NCBI GenBank assembly: GCA_031308135.1
Contig: JAHLJT010000631.1
Location: 148,124,580 to 148,188,579, forward strand
Direction: 5' to 3'
DNA from: Acheta domesticus
Taxonomy: Eukaryota > Arthropoda > Insecta > Orthoptera > Gryllidae
Length of the DNA stretch: 64,000 nucleotides
Under the pieces are notes generated by a model, which saw nothing but the letters and a program-made list of their open reading frames with translations, was not told where the DNA came from and did not search any database. Made by a program: the position numbers and the translations under genes. Position 1 is the stretch's first letter, and the number at the start of each line of letters is the position of its first letter. Positions 11,229 through 23,090 of this stretch are shown piece after piece.

Positions 11229-12139
11229 TGTGCAGCCCAGTATCCCAGCCGCGGCGTGCGAAAATATGAAGAAACATCAGAGCCACGCCGTCACCGCCTC
11301 TCTTGCGACTTGCTTTGTGGCCACCGCCACCCTTTGGATGGCTCCTTGGGAGGGCGACGACCTTCCAATAGGAAGCGACTGCACCCACACGGCGCAGAGC
11401 TGTTCTCAGGAAGAGCTCCGTAAAGTGAGAATCGCAAAGTTGTGAAAAAAATTGAAATTAATCTCCCAATTTGTCACTAATTTGTTACATAAAAAAATTG
11501 TCGCTTTTCATTTGACACAACTATAACAAATTCTGCTAACTTTATATCAATGTAGAATCACAAAAACAAGAAAAACAATAAACTACACAGATTAATAAAA
11601 AAATAATCTTATATATTATTTCTCAAAGGGCTGTTTGGTCTTTTCAATAAATTGGGCGACATACGAAACCGATCTGTATAAAGAAGCAATGGATTGAAAA
11701 ATCGTGTTTCTTTTCACCTGCACATGGGACATTCCTATTGAAAAAGGGCGTTAAAAATACCTAAATATTAAAAAAAAAGTAGTAATTCGGGATCTGTAAT
11801 ATCTGATTGCCGCGCGATCTATCGGAAGAAAATTACACTCGGACGGTGGCGGGAAATGCAATCTCAAGCATTTTTGTTTGTTTCAATTTAGTGTAGGTTG
11901 TGTAAGCACGTGAACGTGATTTTCTACATTGAATAGAAATTTTGAAATATGAGAGGTTATTGATCTTAGTGACGTTAGGTCGTTTATAATGCTGGAATAC
12001 AAAAAAAGAATTTAAGCAGAAAACAGTTTGGTTATTTGACTAACCGTGCGATTTAATCGCACGGGTTCTCTCTAGTAACAAATAATACAAATTTCAGCGA
12101 TAACAGAGAAAGTTGATCCTACTAACATCTCAACGAATA
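11229..12139. other. GC-rich insert followed by AT-rich DNA
   Basis: 11,229-11,440 is a GC-rich block of unknown origin, open on both strands, with no recognised product. The 100-codon frame at 11,143-11,445 crosses from element E into it and is considered spurious. The rest to 12,139 is AT-rich with one palindrome, listed separately. Confidence 0.4.
12044..12064. repeat. 21-bp palindrome CCGTGCGATT-T-AATCGCACGG
   Basis: Perfect 10-bp arms around a single T. It could form a tight hairpin or be a dimeric protein site. No neighbouring gene explains it. Confidence 0.7.
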
Positions 12140-12400
12140 CTTTAGGCGCTAGTGTTATTCACAGATGGGCGAAAAGATGGACTAGCGAACGTTTATTAAA
12201 AACGGTATCAAGGACCCGCAACTCGTGAAATCTCACTGTACTCGAATAACATGTTAGAACAAGTACATATTGGAACAGTTTTATCCAAATTTTTCTCTAC
12301 CAGGGCCCGACAATACGATTTTTCTTGTCGAACTATCGCTATTTTTTTCGCATCATTACATACCTTTCTCTATACTACGCATTTTATTCTTCATGGTTAG
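12140..12400 (-). mobile_element. Element E fragment, copy 3
   Basis: Contains TTTAGGCGCTAGTGTTATTC, GGTATCAAGGACCCGCAA, GGGCCCGACAATACGATTTT and TTCTCTATACTACGCATTTT in the order found near the 5'-terminal side of the other minus-oriented E copies. Strongly diverged and lacks both ends. Confidence 0.6.
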
Positions 12401-15165
12401 AAAGAAAATAATATACGGTAGAAATATTAGATTTCCAATCACAGTGTCCGCGTTTCGTCATTGTAGACAAAGTAATGTCGGTCCAGTACTGTATTTGCCT
12501 CTAAATACGAGAATGTCATCGCCATTAATCCCTTTCACAACTTACATATAAATACCAAGATAATATAATTTTGAGGGATTTTGACTATTACTTAAAAAAT
12601 ACCATCATAAAATCTGCCACTAATTTGTTTCATTCTTTCAATTTATGTCACCTACAAAAATTAAACTTAAATCTAATTCATAGCTCTTCTAAAATGGAGT
12701 CACATATTGCCGAGACTTCATTCAAAGTATTCTCCAAAATCAAAATTATGTTTCAAGCCCTGAGAGCGTCGATCGATCGGGGAATCGATATTTCTACCTG
12801 CAGCATCCTCCAACTCTTTCAATCCCTCAATGCTACCTGTCGCGTACAAAGCGAGCCCCTCCCCCTTCGGCTGGGCGAATGAACTCAAGTACTGTGCTCA
12901 GGAAAAACCTTACAGAATAACGTTGCTCATTTAGGAGAGCGGGCCGGCGAACAAAAGGGGGCGTTTCTCCATTTGATTTTCCAGACACAATTTTCACAAT
13001 CTTGATGAGACAATCTATCTGTTGATTGCTGCGTCTTTCGAGCCTCGCAAGATATTTCAAATATTGCTTGATTACTTAAAATTCTCCGCCAATGGTCTCT
13101 TAAATAGGTATATGAAAGTATATAGGTATATGGTCTCTTATATAGGTATATAGCTTACGTTATCGCACTTTGAAAGTGGAGAAGCACGTGTGTATTAATA
13201 TGTAATGTTAAGTTATTAATAACATGACTGGCGCTTCTGTTATATACATTTGTTCTTTGATTAATAATATCTGATATCGAAATATTATAACAACTTATAG
13301 TTTACATGCTGTTTCTGGTAAACTGTGTACATTACGTTGATGAATAAAAGATGTTGAACAATTTGATGACATGATAAAATCAGCGAATACTAACATGGTG
13401 TTCCTTAATATTTTCAAACTGTACGGAAATGTAAGCAAATAATTTCAGAACATATTGATTAATACAATAGATAAATATTTTTGCAGTCATGTTCACATTT
13501 TAAATACTCTACACTACCTGAATGTGGTGTCGCCGACGCTTTCAATTATCTGCGGTTATTTAACTTTTCTTTTTTTCCTCGGATCAGAGTCCTCTACTTC
13601 AGTTTAGATGTTTTGTCAGCGTTGCGAACTAACTACTTATATCTTACCACTTACAGTTCTGGTTTTCTTCTAATTATTCTTATTATTCTTCAAATTAAAT
13701 TTTAAGGATATTTACTTTACTTAGAAAAAATACCCCTGAAATACTTCGAATCTCACAAATTCATAACACGCGCGAATTTCATTTCTTATTGCTCTTTAGT
13801 CGACAATTTGAGTGCCATCCTTATAGAAGAAAATTATTGTGCCGTAGACTGAAAATAACCGTGGGTTACAGTGCTGGCCAGCCAAAGTAGCTACTTTTGA
13901 AATATGTCACTTACTTCGGTATTATACGGAACGACACCGTCATTATACTTCCGTAGATTCCGCCAATATTCAAGACAATAATGTTGGGTTTTGCTGTGCT
14001 AATTTGGTATTGTTGCTAGCGATTCGCACTTTGCAGTTTGCTGTTTTTCATGAACCACTCTGGGGTTCAATCAACGCCATCTACATCAATCTGGTATTTG
14101 GTGGTACTGATTTAATTCTAGTGGTGGCTGACGCCGCACGAGCCAAATGCATTTTTTGCTGATTTCATCAATTTTAGCCGAAATAACTAAACACAGAGGT
14201 TTTCTGGAAAAGAACAGTCGAAACATCGTTGAAAGTTGGGTTCACTTGAACGAATAGAGGTCTCGATTACATCAGTAATGTATCAAAAAGCATGAGTTGT
14301 TCATCCGAACTGTTTTTGATAACATTTTTTACGCCATTTTCTTTGCATTTAGGACATTTTTAAAACATTTTAGAAGCATATTATTGATCATTTTTGGCGA
14401 CATTTTAGGTCATGGAAATTCGCCCCCAATCATAACTATTGGCTTGTAGCAAGAGGTGGTCAACTGTAAAAAAGTATATTAAGAGCTTCTACGAAAATTC
14501 ACAAACATGAGGAGGCGTGCTCACCCTCTCTCACAAGCTGTGGGCTGTGTTCCGGCGATAACATTATTCTTGTGGGTATTCTTTTTTTTTCCTTTCCACA
14601 GTACCCCTGAGGAGGCGGGAGTTTATTTTCCTTAAATTCTACACAGAAGGCTGCTGCCTTGCGGCTTAAGCAGCTGAGAGGGAGAGATTTTTGTTTATCT
14701 GACTAAAATTAACTAAAACTAACTTAATTTTAGCTTAAATCTAATTTTCTAATTACTGATGTAGCACTTTGGCATACCTAAATTAACAGAAAATTTTATT
14801 ATTTTATTTATCTTAATCCTAAGTAAAACATTTCTAGAAATTGTAATTCAAATTGAAACTGAAATGTTCTTTTTTTTATTCCATTCACTCATCATTCATT
14901 CTTGTTTCATTACATAACCATTCATTCTACTCATTCACACCCACTGCACAACACTATTCTTCTGTTCGCCACGGCACTGACTTGGCTCAAAGTGTCCGTG
15001 GCGCTCAGGCCCAATTGGAGGCGTGGCAGGTGCGGCGCGGTGTCGCGTTCCCCGCGCGTCCCACGGCCGAAGGCGATTCTTCCCCCTCGCGTTCGGCTGC
15101 CTCTGCTTGCTCACACAGGGTAGCAAGCGTGTCATGAGCCAGCGCGCGGAAGGTGAAGGGGACGT
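12401..15165. other. AT-rich DNA with a GC-rich block at its right end
   Basis: No convincing gene. Around 13,100-13,155 there is a short imperfect tandem of TATATAGGTATATGGTCTCT-like units. 14,950-15,140 is GC-rich and ends where the 156-bp array begins. Open frames of 60-100 codons here resemble no known protein. Confidence 0.4.
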
Positions 15166-17237
15166 GTAAAAATTATCCCCGCCTTCAAATTCCAAAAATC
15201 AGGGCTCTACAAAGCGAAACAATAACTTTGGTTCTTACGGGTGAATGAACACCAAAATCAGAAACTTTAGAAATAATCTGAAACCCCTGCCAAGAGTTGC
15301 GAATAGTTTTAGGCTCATGGAAAAAAATTATCCCCGCCTTGGAATTCCAGAAATCAGGGCTGTACAAAGCGAAACAATTAACATTGGTTCTTACAGGCGA
15401 ATAAACACCAAAATCAAAAAACCTTAGGAAAAATCTGAAAACACTCCCAAAGGTTAAGAATAATTTTTGGCTCTTGAAAAAAAATTATCCCCGCGTTCAA
15501 GTTCCAAAAAAATGGGCTCAACAAAGCGAAACAATTAACATTGGTTCATACGGGCGAACAAACTCCAAAATCAAAAAACTTTAGGAAAAACGTGAAACCC
15601 CTTCCAAAAGTTAAGAATTAATCTAGGGTCTGGGAAAAAAATTATCCCCGCCTTTATATTCCAAAAATCAGGGCTGTACAAAGCGAAACAATTAACATTG
15701 GTTCTTACGGGTGATTTAACACCAAAATCATAAAACCTTAGGAAAAATCTGAAACCCCTCCAAAAGTTAAGAATAATTTTAGGCTCTTGGAAAAAAATTA
15801 TCCCCGCCTTCAAGTTCCAAAAATCAGAGCTGTACAAAGCGAAACAATTAACTTTGGATCTTAAAGCGAATAAACAACAAAATCAAAAAACCTTAGAAAA
15901 AATCTGAAAGCCCTCCCAAATGTTCAGAATAATTTTAAGCTCTTGGAACAAACTTATCCCTGCCTTCAAATTCCAAATATCAGGGCTGTACAAAGCGAAA
16001 CAATTAACATTGGTTCTTAGGGGCGAATAAACACCGAAATCAAAAAACCCTTAGGAAAAATCTAAAACCCCTCCCAAAAGTTAAGAAATTTTTTGCTCTC
16101 GGAAAAAAATTATCTCCGCCTTCAAATTCCAAAAATCAGAGCTGTACAAAATGAAAAAAATAACTTTGTTTCATACGGGCGAATAAACAACACAATCAAA
16201 AAACCTTAGGAAATATGTCAAAACCCTTCCCAAAAGTTAAGAATATATTTAGGCTCTTGGAAAAAAAATTATCCCCGCCTTCAAATTCCAAAAATCAGGG
16301 CTGTACAAAGCTAAAAATTAGCATTGGTTCTTACGGGTGAATACACCCCAAAATAAAAAAAATTACGAAAAATCTGAACCCCTCCCAAATGTTAAGAATA
16401 ATTTTAGGCTCTTGGAAAAAAATTATCCCCGCCTACAAATTGCAAACATCAGTGCTGTACAAAGTGAAACAATTAACATTGGTTATTACGGGCGAATAAA
16501 CACCGAAATCAAGAAGCTTAGGGAAAATCTGAAACCCCTCCCAAAAGTTAAGAATATTCTTAGGCTCTTCAAAAAAAATTATCCCTGCCTTCAAATTCCA
16601 AAAATCAGGGCTGTACAAAGCGAAAAAATTAACATTGGTTCTTACAGGCGAATAAACACCAAAATCCAAATGTTAAGAATAATTTTAGGCTCTTGGAAAA
16701 AATTATCCCCGCCCTCAAATTTCAAAAATCAGGGCTGTACAAAGCGAAAAAATTAACATTGGTTATTACGGGCGAATAAACTCCAAAATCAAAAAACCTT
16801 GGGAAAAATCTGAAACCACCCCAAAAGTTAAGAATAATTTTAGGCTCTTGGAAAAATTAAACCCCGCCTTCAAATTCCAAAAATCAAAGCTGTACAATGC
16901 GGAACAATTAACTTTGATTCCTACGGGTGAATAAACACCAAAATCAAAAAAACGTAGGAAAAATCTTAAAACCCTCCCAAAAGTTAAGAATAACTTTATG
17001 GTCTTGGAAAAAATATCCCCGCCTTCGAATTCTAATAATCAGGGCTGTACAAAGCGAAACAATTAACATTGGTTCTTAAGGGTGAATAAACATTAAAATC
17101 AAAAAACCTTAGGAAAAATCTGGAAACTCTCCCAAAAGTTAAGAATAATTTTAGGCTCTTGGAAAAAAATTATCCCCGCCTTCAAATTCCTAAAATCAGG
17201 GCTGTACAAAGGGAAGGAATTAACTTTGGTTCTTACT
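15166..17237 (+). repeat. Tandem array, about 14 units of roughly 156 bp
   Basis: The TTATCCCCGCCTTC landmark recurs near 15,173, 15,328, 15,485, 15,642, 15,798, 15,953, 16,110, 16,270, 16,423, 16,578, 16,703, 16,858, 17,013 and 17,171. Spacing is 153-160 bp except for one shortened unit of about 125 bp. Each unit also contains GGGCTGTACAAAGCGAAAC and CTTACGGGCGAATAAACACC. The period is a multiple of three, so open frames run across neighbouring units on both strands (for example 15,571-15,837 minus and 16,337-16,756 plus). Other units carry stops and indels. It is interpreted as satellite-like DNA. Confidence 0.92.
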
Positions 17238-18225
17238 GGCGAAAAATGGTGACTCAGAAATAGAAGGTTTCAAAGTATGGAGAGAGCGAAACCCATATAT
17301 AGACACACCCTGGACTCAAAGAAGCTTGCCAGTCAATGTCGATATATATTCAGCAGTGGAAAATTTACAGCAGAAGAACTTGCTAACATTCAGAGAAATG
17401 CGGAGTTCGTTCTTCGATCTAACTAGCCACGTGATGAAAATGTAGAACTTGAAAGCGATGATCCTGTTGAAGGTTCTTCTCTTTCCAATGAAACCCACGT
17501 CAGTGGTGAAAATTCATCTGCCAATGAACTACACGAGAAGGACATGATGCGCAATCTCCTCCGACGCGAGATCGTTAAGTTCGTCAACTTCCATTTGAAT
17601 ATCGCGCACTGTTGTGGAGTATATAGGAAAATGCGAAAGCTAAGAGAATGATAGAGACAGCAAATACCGTCTTAAATGAGGTGGTACAGACCCCAAGTAA
17701 AGAACTAGATATTACTGATTCAATCGCATCGTGTATGCAACTGAATATCTGGTATTGCAGATAATTCTGGGGCCAGTCAAGAACACCGCCGGCTGACAGC
17801 AACACAGAGTAAGCAGCCCAGTACCCCTATGGATGAAGAGAAATATGAAACGGATAGCCGATACTCGGCGTGAAATTTCACTCTTTGCCGAGGCATCTTC
17901 TAAATCAACGCACACCTCTAAAGTGAAACGAAAGATTTTTAATGTTGAACAAAAATACCGAATTGAAAATGACACAAACAGGCTAATGGTAGTTGAGAAG
18001 CAAAAAGAGAAAATTCAAGCATGGGCTCAACGAATTAGACGTTACAAACGTAAAATAGATTTCCGTGTACAGAACCGGTTGTTTGAAACAGACGCGAAGA
18101 GATTCTATCGCAATCTGACTCAAAAACCGAACGGCAATGCTGTCACTCCTTCAAAAGATGACGTCGAAGGATTTTGGGAGGGAATCTGGGAGGAAAGCAG
18201 ATCCTACAACAAAGACGCATCTTAA
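17238..18225 (+). pseudogene. N-terminal and linker region of Dong-like LINE, copy B
   Basis: 17,300-17,600 in one frame matches the acidic part of copy A (GKFTAEELANIQRNAEFVLR, then NELHEKDMMRNLLRRE). From 17,833 the frame MKRNMKRIADTRREISLFAE continues to QKPNGNAVTPSKDDVEGFW and stops at 18,225. Copy B has an extra stretch of about 50 bp around 17,260-17,305 relative to copy A. Confidence 0.7.
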
Positions 18226-19460
18226 ATTCAATCTGAAGTTGATGCTGCCGATGAACTTGTGGAAAAAGTGGAAGATGTTCACGAATTCTCGGAAGAGGAC
18301 CTCTTCCAACCAATGAAGAACATGGAAAACTGGAAGTCCTCCGGGATTGATAAGATGCAGATTTATTGGATTAAGAAACTAATAGCATTACATCCGCATC
18401 TAGCAAAGGCTATTAATAAAATTTTAGAAAATCCAAAGGAACTCCCGGAATGGCTCACACGCGGCATCACGTGTTTGCTACCCAAACAGGGAGACAGCTT
18501 TTTGGCGAAGAACTACAGGCCAATTACTTGTCTGCCAGTAATGTACGAAGTTATAACTTCAGCCATAGCTGACAAAATGTACAGACATCTAGAAAAGAAT
18601 CATCTGATGCCAGCTGAACAAAAAGGATGTCGTAAAGGCTCTTATGGCTGTAAGGAAATCTTGCTTCTGAATAAAATCATTTTGAATGATGTAAGGAAAC
18701 GAAAAAGTAATTTCAGCATGGCTTGGATTGACTAGCAAAAGGCCTTTGATAGTGTACAAGTGTACCATCCATACGATTGGATTTTGAAGACCCTGGAGAT
18801 CTATCGATTTCATCCTAGACTTATTGAATTTTGCAAGGCTAGTATCAAGTCGTGGAGTACCAGGTTACTAATACACAGCGGAAAGGAAGCTGTAGAAACC
18901 AGAAGTATTCAGATTAACAGGGGTAATTTTCAAGGAGATTCAGTATCTCCTCTGCTGTTTTACTTTAGTTTGAAACCCACTATCTAGACAGATGTCGCAA
19001 GCTGACTTTGGTTACACGCTCCATGGTGATGAAAGGCCAGTATCACATTTGTTTTACATTGATGACCTGAAAGTGTTTGTTAAGAATGTAGCGATTTTTC
19101 CCGAATGCTGTCTGTCGTGAATGACTTTAGCAATGACATCTGCATGAAGTTTAGTCTTGACAAGTGTGCAAAAATCAATTTAAAAAGAGGGAAACTGACA
19201 CCGTGTGAGAACACTGAAATTGATACGCACACTGTGATTCAAGATCTTGAGGCAGGTAAAACTTACAAATATCTGGGCATTGAAGAATGTGAAACCATCT
19301 CGAACGACACAATGATAGAATTCGTAGGGAGTATTATAGGAGAGTGAGACTGGTCTTGCAGTCCGCTCTGAATTCCAGGAATAAATTATCTGCAATAGGT
19401 AGTTTGGTAGTTTGGTAGTTAGGTAGTTCCAACCTGTAGCCGAATACAGTTTTGGACTAG
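18226..19460 (+). pseudogene. Reverse transcriptase of Dong-like LINE, copy B
   Basis: Frames at 18,259-18,735, 18,760-18,987 and 19,105-19,347 cover the RT. Motif A is hit by a stop (WID then TAG then QKAFD) followed by a short insertion. The GDS box reads FQGDSVSPLLF. The catalytic box near 19,052-19,066 reads FYIDD instead of the FYMDD in copy A. The frame shifts again near 18,985 and 19,100. At 19,398-19,432 a small GGTAGTTT tandem replaces coding sequence. Confidence 0.8.
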
Positions 19461-20428
19461 TGGACTGGACTGAGCAAGAAATCCGCACCGTGGATCGAAA
19501 AACCAGAAAACTGCTAACAATGCATCATGTTTCCCATCCTCGAGCTGATGTACATAGACTTTATATGTCACATAAGGAAGGAGGAAGAGGCCTCAAACAA
19601 ATTGAAGCCTCCTGGCATAATGCAATAGTTGGAATGGGAAAGTATGTAGTCAGCCATCAAGATGACCCTCTAATGAGGCAGGTCATGAAATCTGACCGAA
19701 GAATGGGAAACAGAGGCATTGTTAGTGTAGCTAGAAGCATTGCGAAGAAAACTAGGCAAGACACGTCGAATAACACAGACACTGAACTTCTGGTACAACT
19801 AAACATGAAATGTGAGACATAAAAAATGTTAAAGAAGTCGTGGAGGGACAAACCCCTCCATGGGCAATATCTAAAAAGAATGGACAAGGTGCAGATGAAT
19901 AAAGATCAATCATTTATGTGGCTTAAAAGGGGAAGAATGAAGCCAGAATCGGAAGCAGTTCTAGTAGCTGCTCAAGATCAGGCGTTGAGAACACGACATT
20001 ATGATAAAGCGGTTCTCAAAATTTCCCAAGATGATAAATGCCGCATTTGCCTGGAGCAAGTAGAAACCATTGATCACATTGTCTCAGCTTGTCCAATCCT
20101 AGCAAAGACGGAATATCTGAAAAGACATGACAGGGTGTGTAGCTACCTCCACTGGCAGATCTGTACCGCCCTCGAAGTTCCGAACACATGCCCCAAGTGG
20201 TACGAACACTCACCAAAAGCGGTGACGTCTGTTCGATTGTGTGCGATATTGTACGACTAACAAATTCAAACTGATCGCACGATAGCGGCAAACAAACCGG
20301 ATATAGTTATCCGGGATTTGGCGAAAAAATCGTGTTTACTTATCGATGTTGCTGTACCTTGCGATCAAAACGTCGTTACCAAGGAGGCAGAGAAACGTCT
20401 TAAATACAAGAGTTCAGTCGACTCATAA
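19460..20428 (+). pseudogene. C-terminal region with zinc-knuckle-like motif and restriction-like endonuclease, Dong-like LINE copy B
   Basis: Frames 19,460-19,822 and 19,826-20,260 give the post-RT domain, including C-x2-C-x7-H-x5-C (CRICLEQVETIDHIVSAC) at 20,039-20,092. A single TAA at 20,258 separates this from an in-frame continuation to 20,428 that reads ANKPDIVIRDLAKKS, then LLIDVAVPCD and EAEKRLKYK. KPD at 20,294 followed by D at 20,345 gives KPD-X14-D, the signature of the restriction-like endonuclease used by R2/R4-type LINEs to nick their target. This endonuclease type separates the element from Jockey, R1 and CR1 LINEs, which use APE. Confidence 0.8.
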
Positions 20429-20489
20429 GATCTTTAGTATGAGTATGTATTCAGCCGACTCATAAGATCTTTAGTCGTGATGTAATGGA

Positions 20490-20624
20490 ATAATAATAAT
20501 AATAATAATAGTAGTAGTAGTAATAATAGTAATAATAATAATAATAGTAGTAGTAGTAATAATAGTAATAATAATAATAATAATAGTAGTAGTAGTAATA
20601 ATAGTAATAATAATAATAATAATT
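20490..20624. repeat. TAA/TAG microsatellite with higher-order structure
   Basis: About 135 bp of TAA and TAG triplets arranged in three near-identical blocks of roughly 40 bp (several TAA, a short GTAGTAGTAG run, then TAATAATAG). It directly follows the 3' end of the Dong-like LINE, consistent with a TAA target site later expanded. Confidence 0.95.
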
Positions 20625-22092
20625 AAGCAAACAATAACTTTGTGAAGCTGAGTTAATAACATACATTAATAAATTGGTGAACTTTAATTCAGTATTATAA
20701 AACGCGCGGGATAATGTTCAGCGTTATTTTTAATATCTTTTAATAATAAATCTTCTTTCAATTATATTTTGCTTTTAAACGTGATTTACTTGTAAATAAA
20801 ACTGTTTTATGCCTTAAATCATGAGTCATAACTTGACCTCGGATTTTAGGACAAATGCCTATTTAGTTCCTTTAGGATGCTGTGAAATATATTTGCAGAT
20901 GATTAGGAATCATGACAAAATAGATCTACTGAAAGCGTTTAATAGTGCCTAAAATGTCCTAAAAAGGTGGTTGTTGTCTATTATTATATATATTTTTACC
21001 TAAAACTGCGTAAAACAAGCGATTTTCAAGAATATTTTAAATGCTAAATTTTGAATTTTGTTTTACGGAAAACTTTTCCGTAAATATTGTGTGATCTAAT
21101 ACGCAATCGACAACGCACTAAAATCGTTCACCCAAAACACCGAACAAAAGGAGCCCTGCAAGTCAACATAATAAGAATGTTTCACGCTCGTCTCCGATCA
21201 GCACGCACTTCTTAGGCAGTTGCATCCATTCCTGATACATCTGCGCTGACAGGTTGAGGCTTTTCGCCGCAGCGCGTCGTTTGCGAAGTCCAGGCGAGGA
21301 AAGTCACAGGTCAGGCAAGAGCCTACTCTCGGACAGGCGAAGATTACAAAATATATGGTTAAATGGGTCGTGTAGCACAAGTTTTTTTCTTCTTCTGTGG
21401 GGAGGACGAACGAGTGAAGTAGTTCCAGGAGAAGTGAGCATGAGAAATGTAACTAAATTTGTTTTCTCCTATAAATTTGTGTCAGTGAAAAGTTTACATT
21501 CAGCCTTCAAAATGGTTTTCATATATAAGACAGCCTTATTGTAGAAAATTTGAAGAAAATATTGATTAAATATTGTACTGCTACTCATGAAAGTCAATAA
21601 AATATCCTTTTAGTCTCTCTCAGCAATGTTAAAATACTTTTTCCTGCATAATAAAAATTACCTAATTTAATCCTTTTGAGATCAGTTCTAGAAGCCAGAA
21701 ATATAACTTTTTCATGTCCATTTTTTTGCCTGGCTTAGTCATTCTGTAATCTATTTTAAGTGCCTAAAACGTCGATTTAGCCTAAATCGAGCCTAGTCGA
21801 AACTGCCTATTAGTGCATAATTTCGTAATTTTGTAGCCAATTTTAGGTGCTTAAATCAAACCTTTTTTGTGCCTAAAATTCCGAGATAATGCAATCTGTA
21901 ATTTCAAACTATCAAAGATCGGTTTTACTTTGCAGAATTTTAATACGGCGATGGGTGTAAAATGGATACCGAACTATGGTGCGTATATGAACCCCAAACT
22001 TTAACTGGCTCGCATTGCATACACTACAACTTGTGTTCATACTATTTTTGTTTTAGATGCCACCAAATATTTAGGGCCAAAACAGAAAGGAA
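20625..22092. other. AT-rich DNA, unassigned
   Basis: No gene is supported. The motif GTGCCTAAAA followed by GTC recurs (about 20,946 and 21,758; related forms near 21,875), suggesting an unrecognised diverged transposon. A GC-richer block at 21,180-21,345 has short open frames on both strands without recognisable products. Confidence 0.35.
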
Positions 22093-22620
22093 CTAGTGAA
22101 GCAACACAATGGCACAGAATTTCTCGTACTAGTTTCGTAATTCCTTCGGCCGGGCCTAACTTTCCGATCGTGCCCCATGCTTTTGCCAGCTACCATCTAT
22201 CGTCGCCCGAACATTTTTTCACGCTCAATTTTTCGGTTTCCTAATGGCAGAACCAAAAAACTATTTTAAGAACATTATTGAAGAGGAAAACTTTGTCCTG
22301 TATGAAAATTTGTAAATGCAAAATTTGAAGCTCTTTTTCACAGAAAATTATTGTGATTTTAAAAAACTTTATTGGAAGTCGTGTGAATCACTGCCACTCA
22401 CAAATGCATATTAACGGCTTGAGAGATATTTCAAAAAGTTACATTTGTATAATTTTGAAGAAACAAAATAATATAGCAAAGTAAATTTTATGTCATCTTA
22501 AACAGTGCAATTAGCATTATCCGTACAAAAAGCTTGAAGAAAAAATTTGGAACTGTTTTTGGGAAACGTGTGTATGAGTGTTTCTGAAATTGCGGAATAT
22601 ATTATGCGGATTATATACAA
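22093..22620 (-). mobile_element. Element E, copy 4 (3'-end part)
   Basis: Starts CTAGTGAAGCAACACAATGG then TTCTCGTACTAG, a diverged version of the E terminus, and follows the E body through one 315-bp unit. It ends near 22,620 without the other terminus. Confidence 0.65.
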
Positions 22621-22805
22621 TTGGTATATTCTCAACTGACTTAAGATTGTATTTTCTTTATTCTATTGAGAGGGTAATGGATTTAAAATTTTCCTTTCTT
22701 CCGCCCTATTCATGTTGTGATCTGCAAAATGACTAACATCAATGCACACTCATCTTACGTTACGTTGTAGACTGTCTGGTTTGTTAGCAGGAATCGTATC
22801 AGTAC

Positions 22806-23090
22806 GTGTTAGCACATTTTGGTCGGCGCGGACAAGTTCCTGCGACTTCCGCCCACCTGGGCACTTTTTGTGGTACTCCCACTAAATTATGGGAGTTCCA
22901 TGCTACACCAGTGTGTTATGGGGGCGCCAACTCCAAAGTTCGCGCGTCCCAATTTAAAAATAATTAATTAATTAGACATTAATTAATCATTGTTTCCCCG
23001 CGCCTCTACGTATGGGGCGGTTTCTACCGCCGCCCGGCCAGGTTGCAACCAGCTACCCTCGCCGCCGACACCGATGACGTCACGTCGACA
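22806..23090. repeat. Dispersed GC-rich repeat B, copy 2
   Basis: Aligns with 8,968-9,255: GTGTTAGCACATTTT, TATGGGAGTTCCATG, TTCGCGCGTCCCA and the CRE-type CGATGACGTCACG are all present in order. Confidence 0.7.

Larger units (their letters stand above)
17238..20489 (+). mobile_element. R4/Dong-like LINE, copy B (5'-truncated)
   Basis: Homology to copy A begins at GCGAAAAATGG inside a unit of the 156-bp array; the shared CGAA at the junction is microhomology typical of 5'-truncated LINE insertion. The copy keeps the linker, RT, zinc-knuckle-like motif and restriction-like endonuclease. It ends with a short 3' region containing two copies of a CGACTCATAAGATCTTTAG unit (about 20,417 and 20,456), directly followed by a TAA microsatellite. 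Multiple stops and frameshifts make it inactive. Confidence 0.85.

Noticed and set aside
15166..17237. CRISPR-like array
   Set aside because: Regular spacing of about 156 bp, but the whole unit is repeated with no unique spacers; the context is eukaryotic satellite DNA.
20460..20666. Poly-Tyr/Ile open frames across the microsatellite
   Set aside because: Pure translation of the TAA/TAG repeat read on the minus strand; not a gene.
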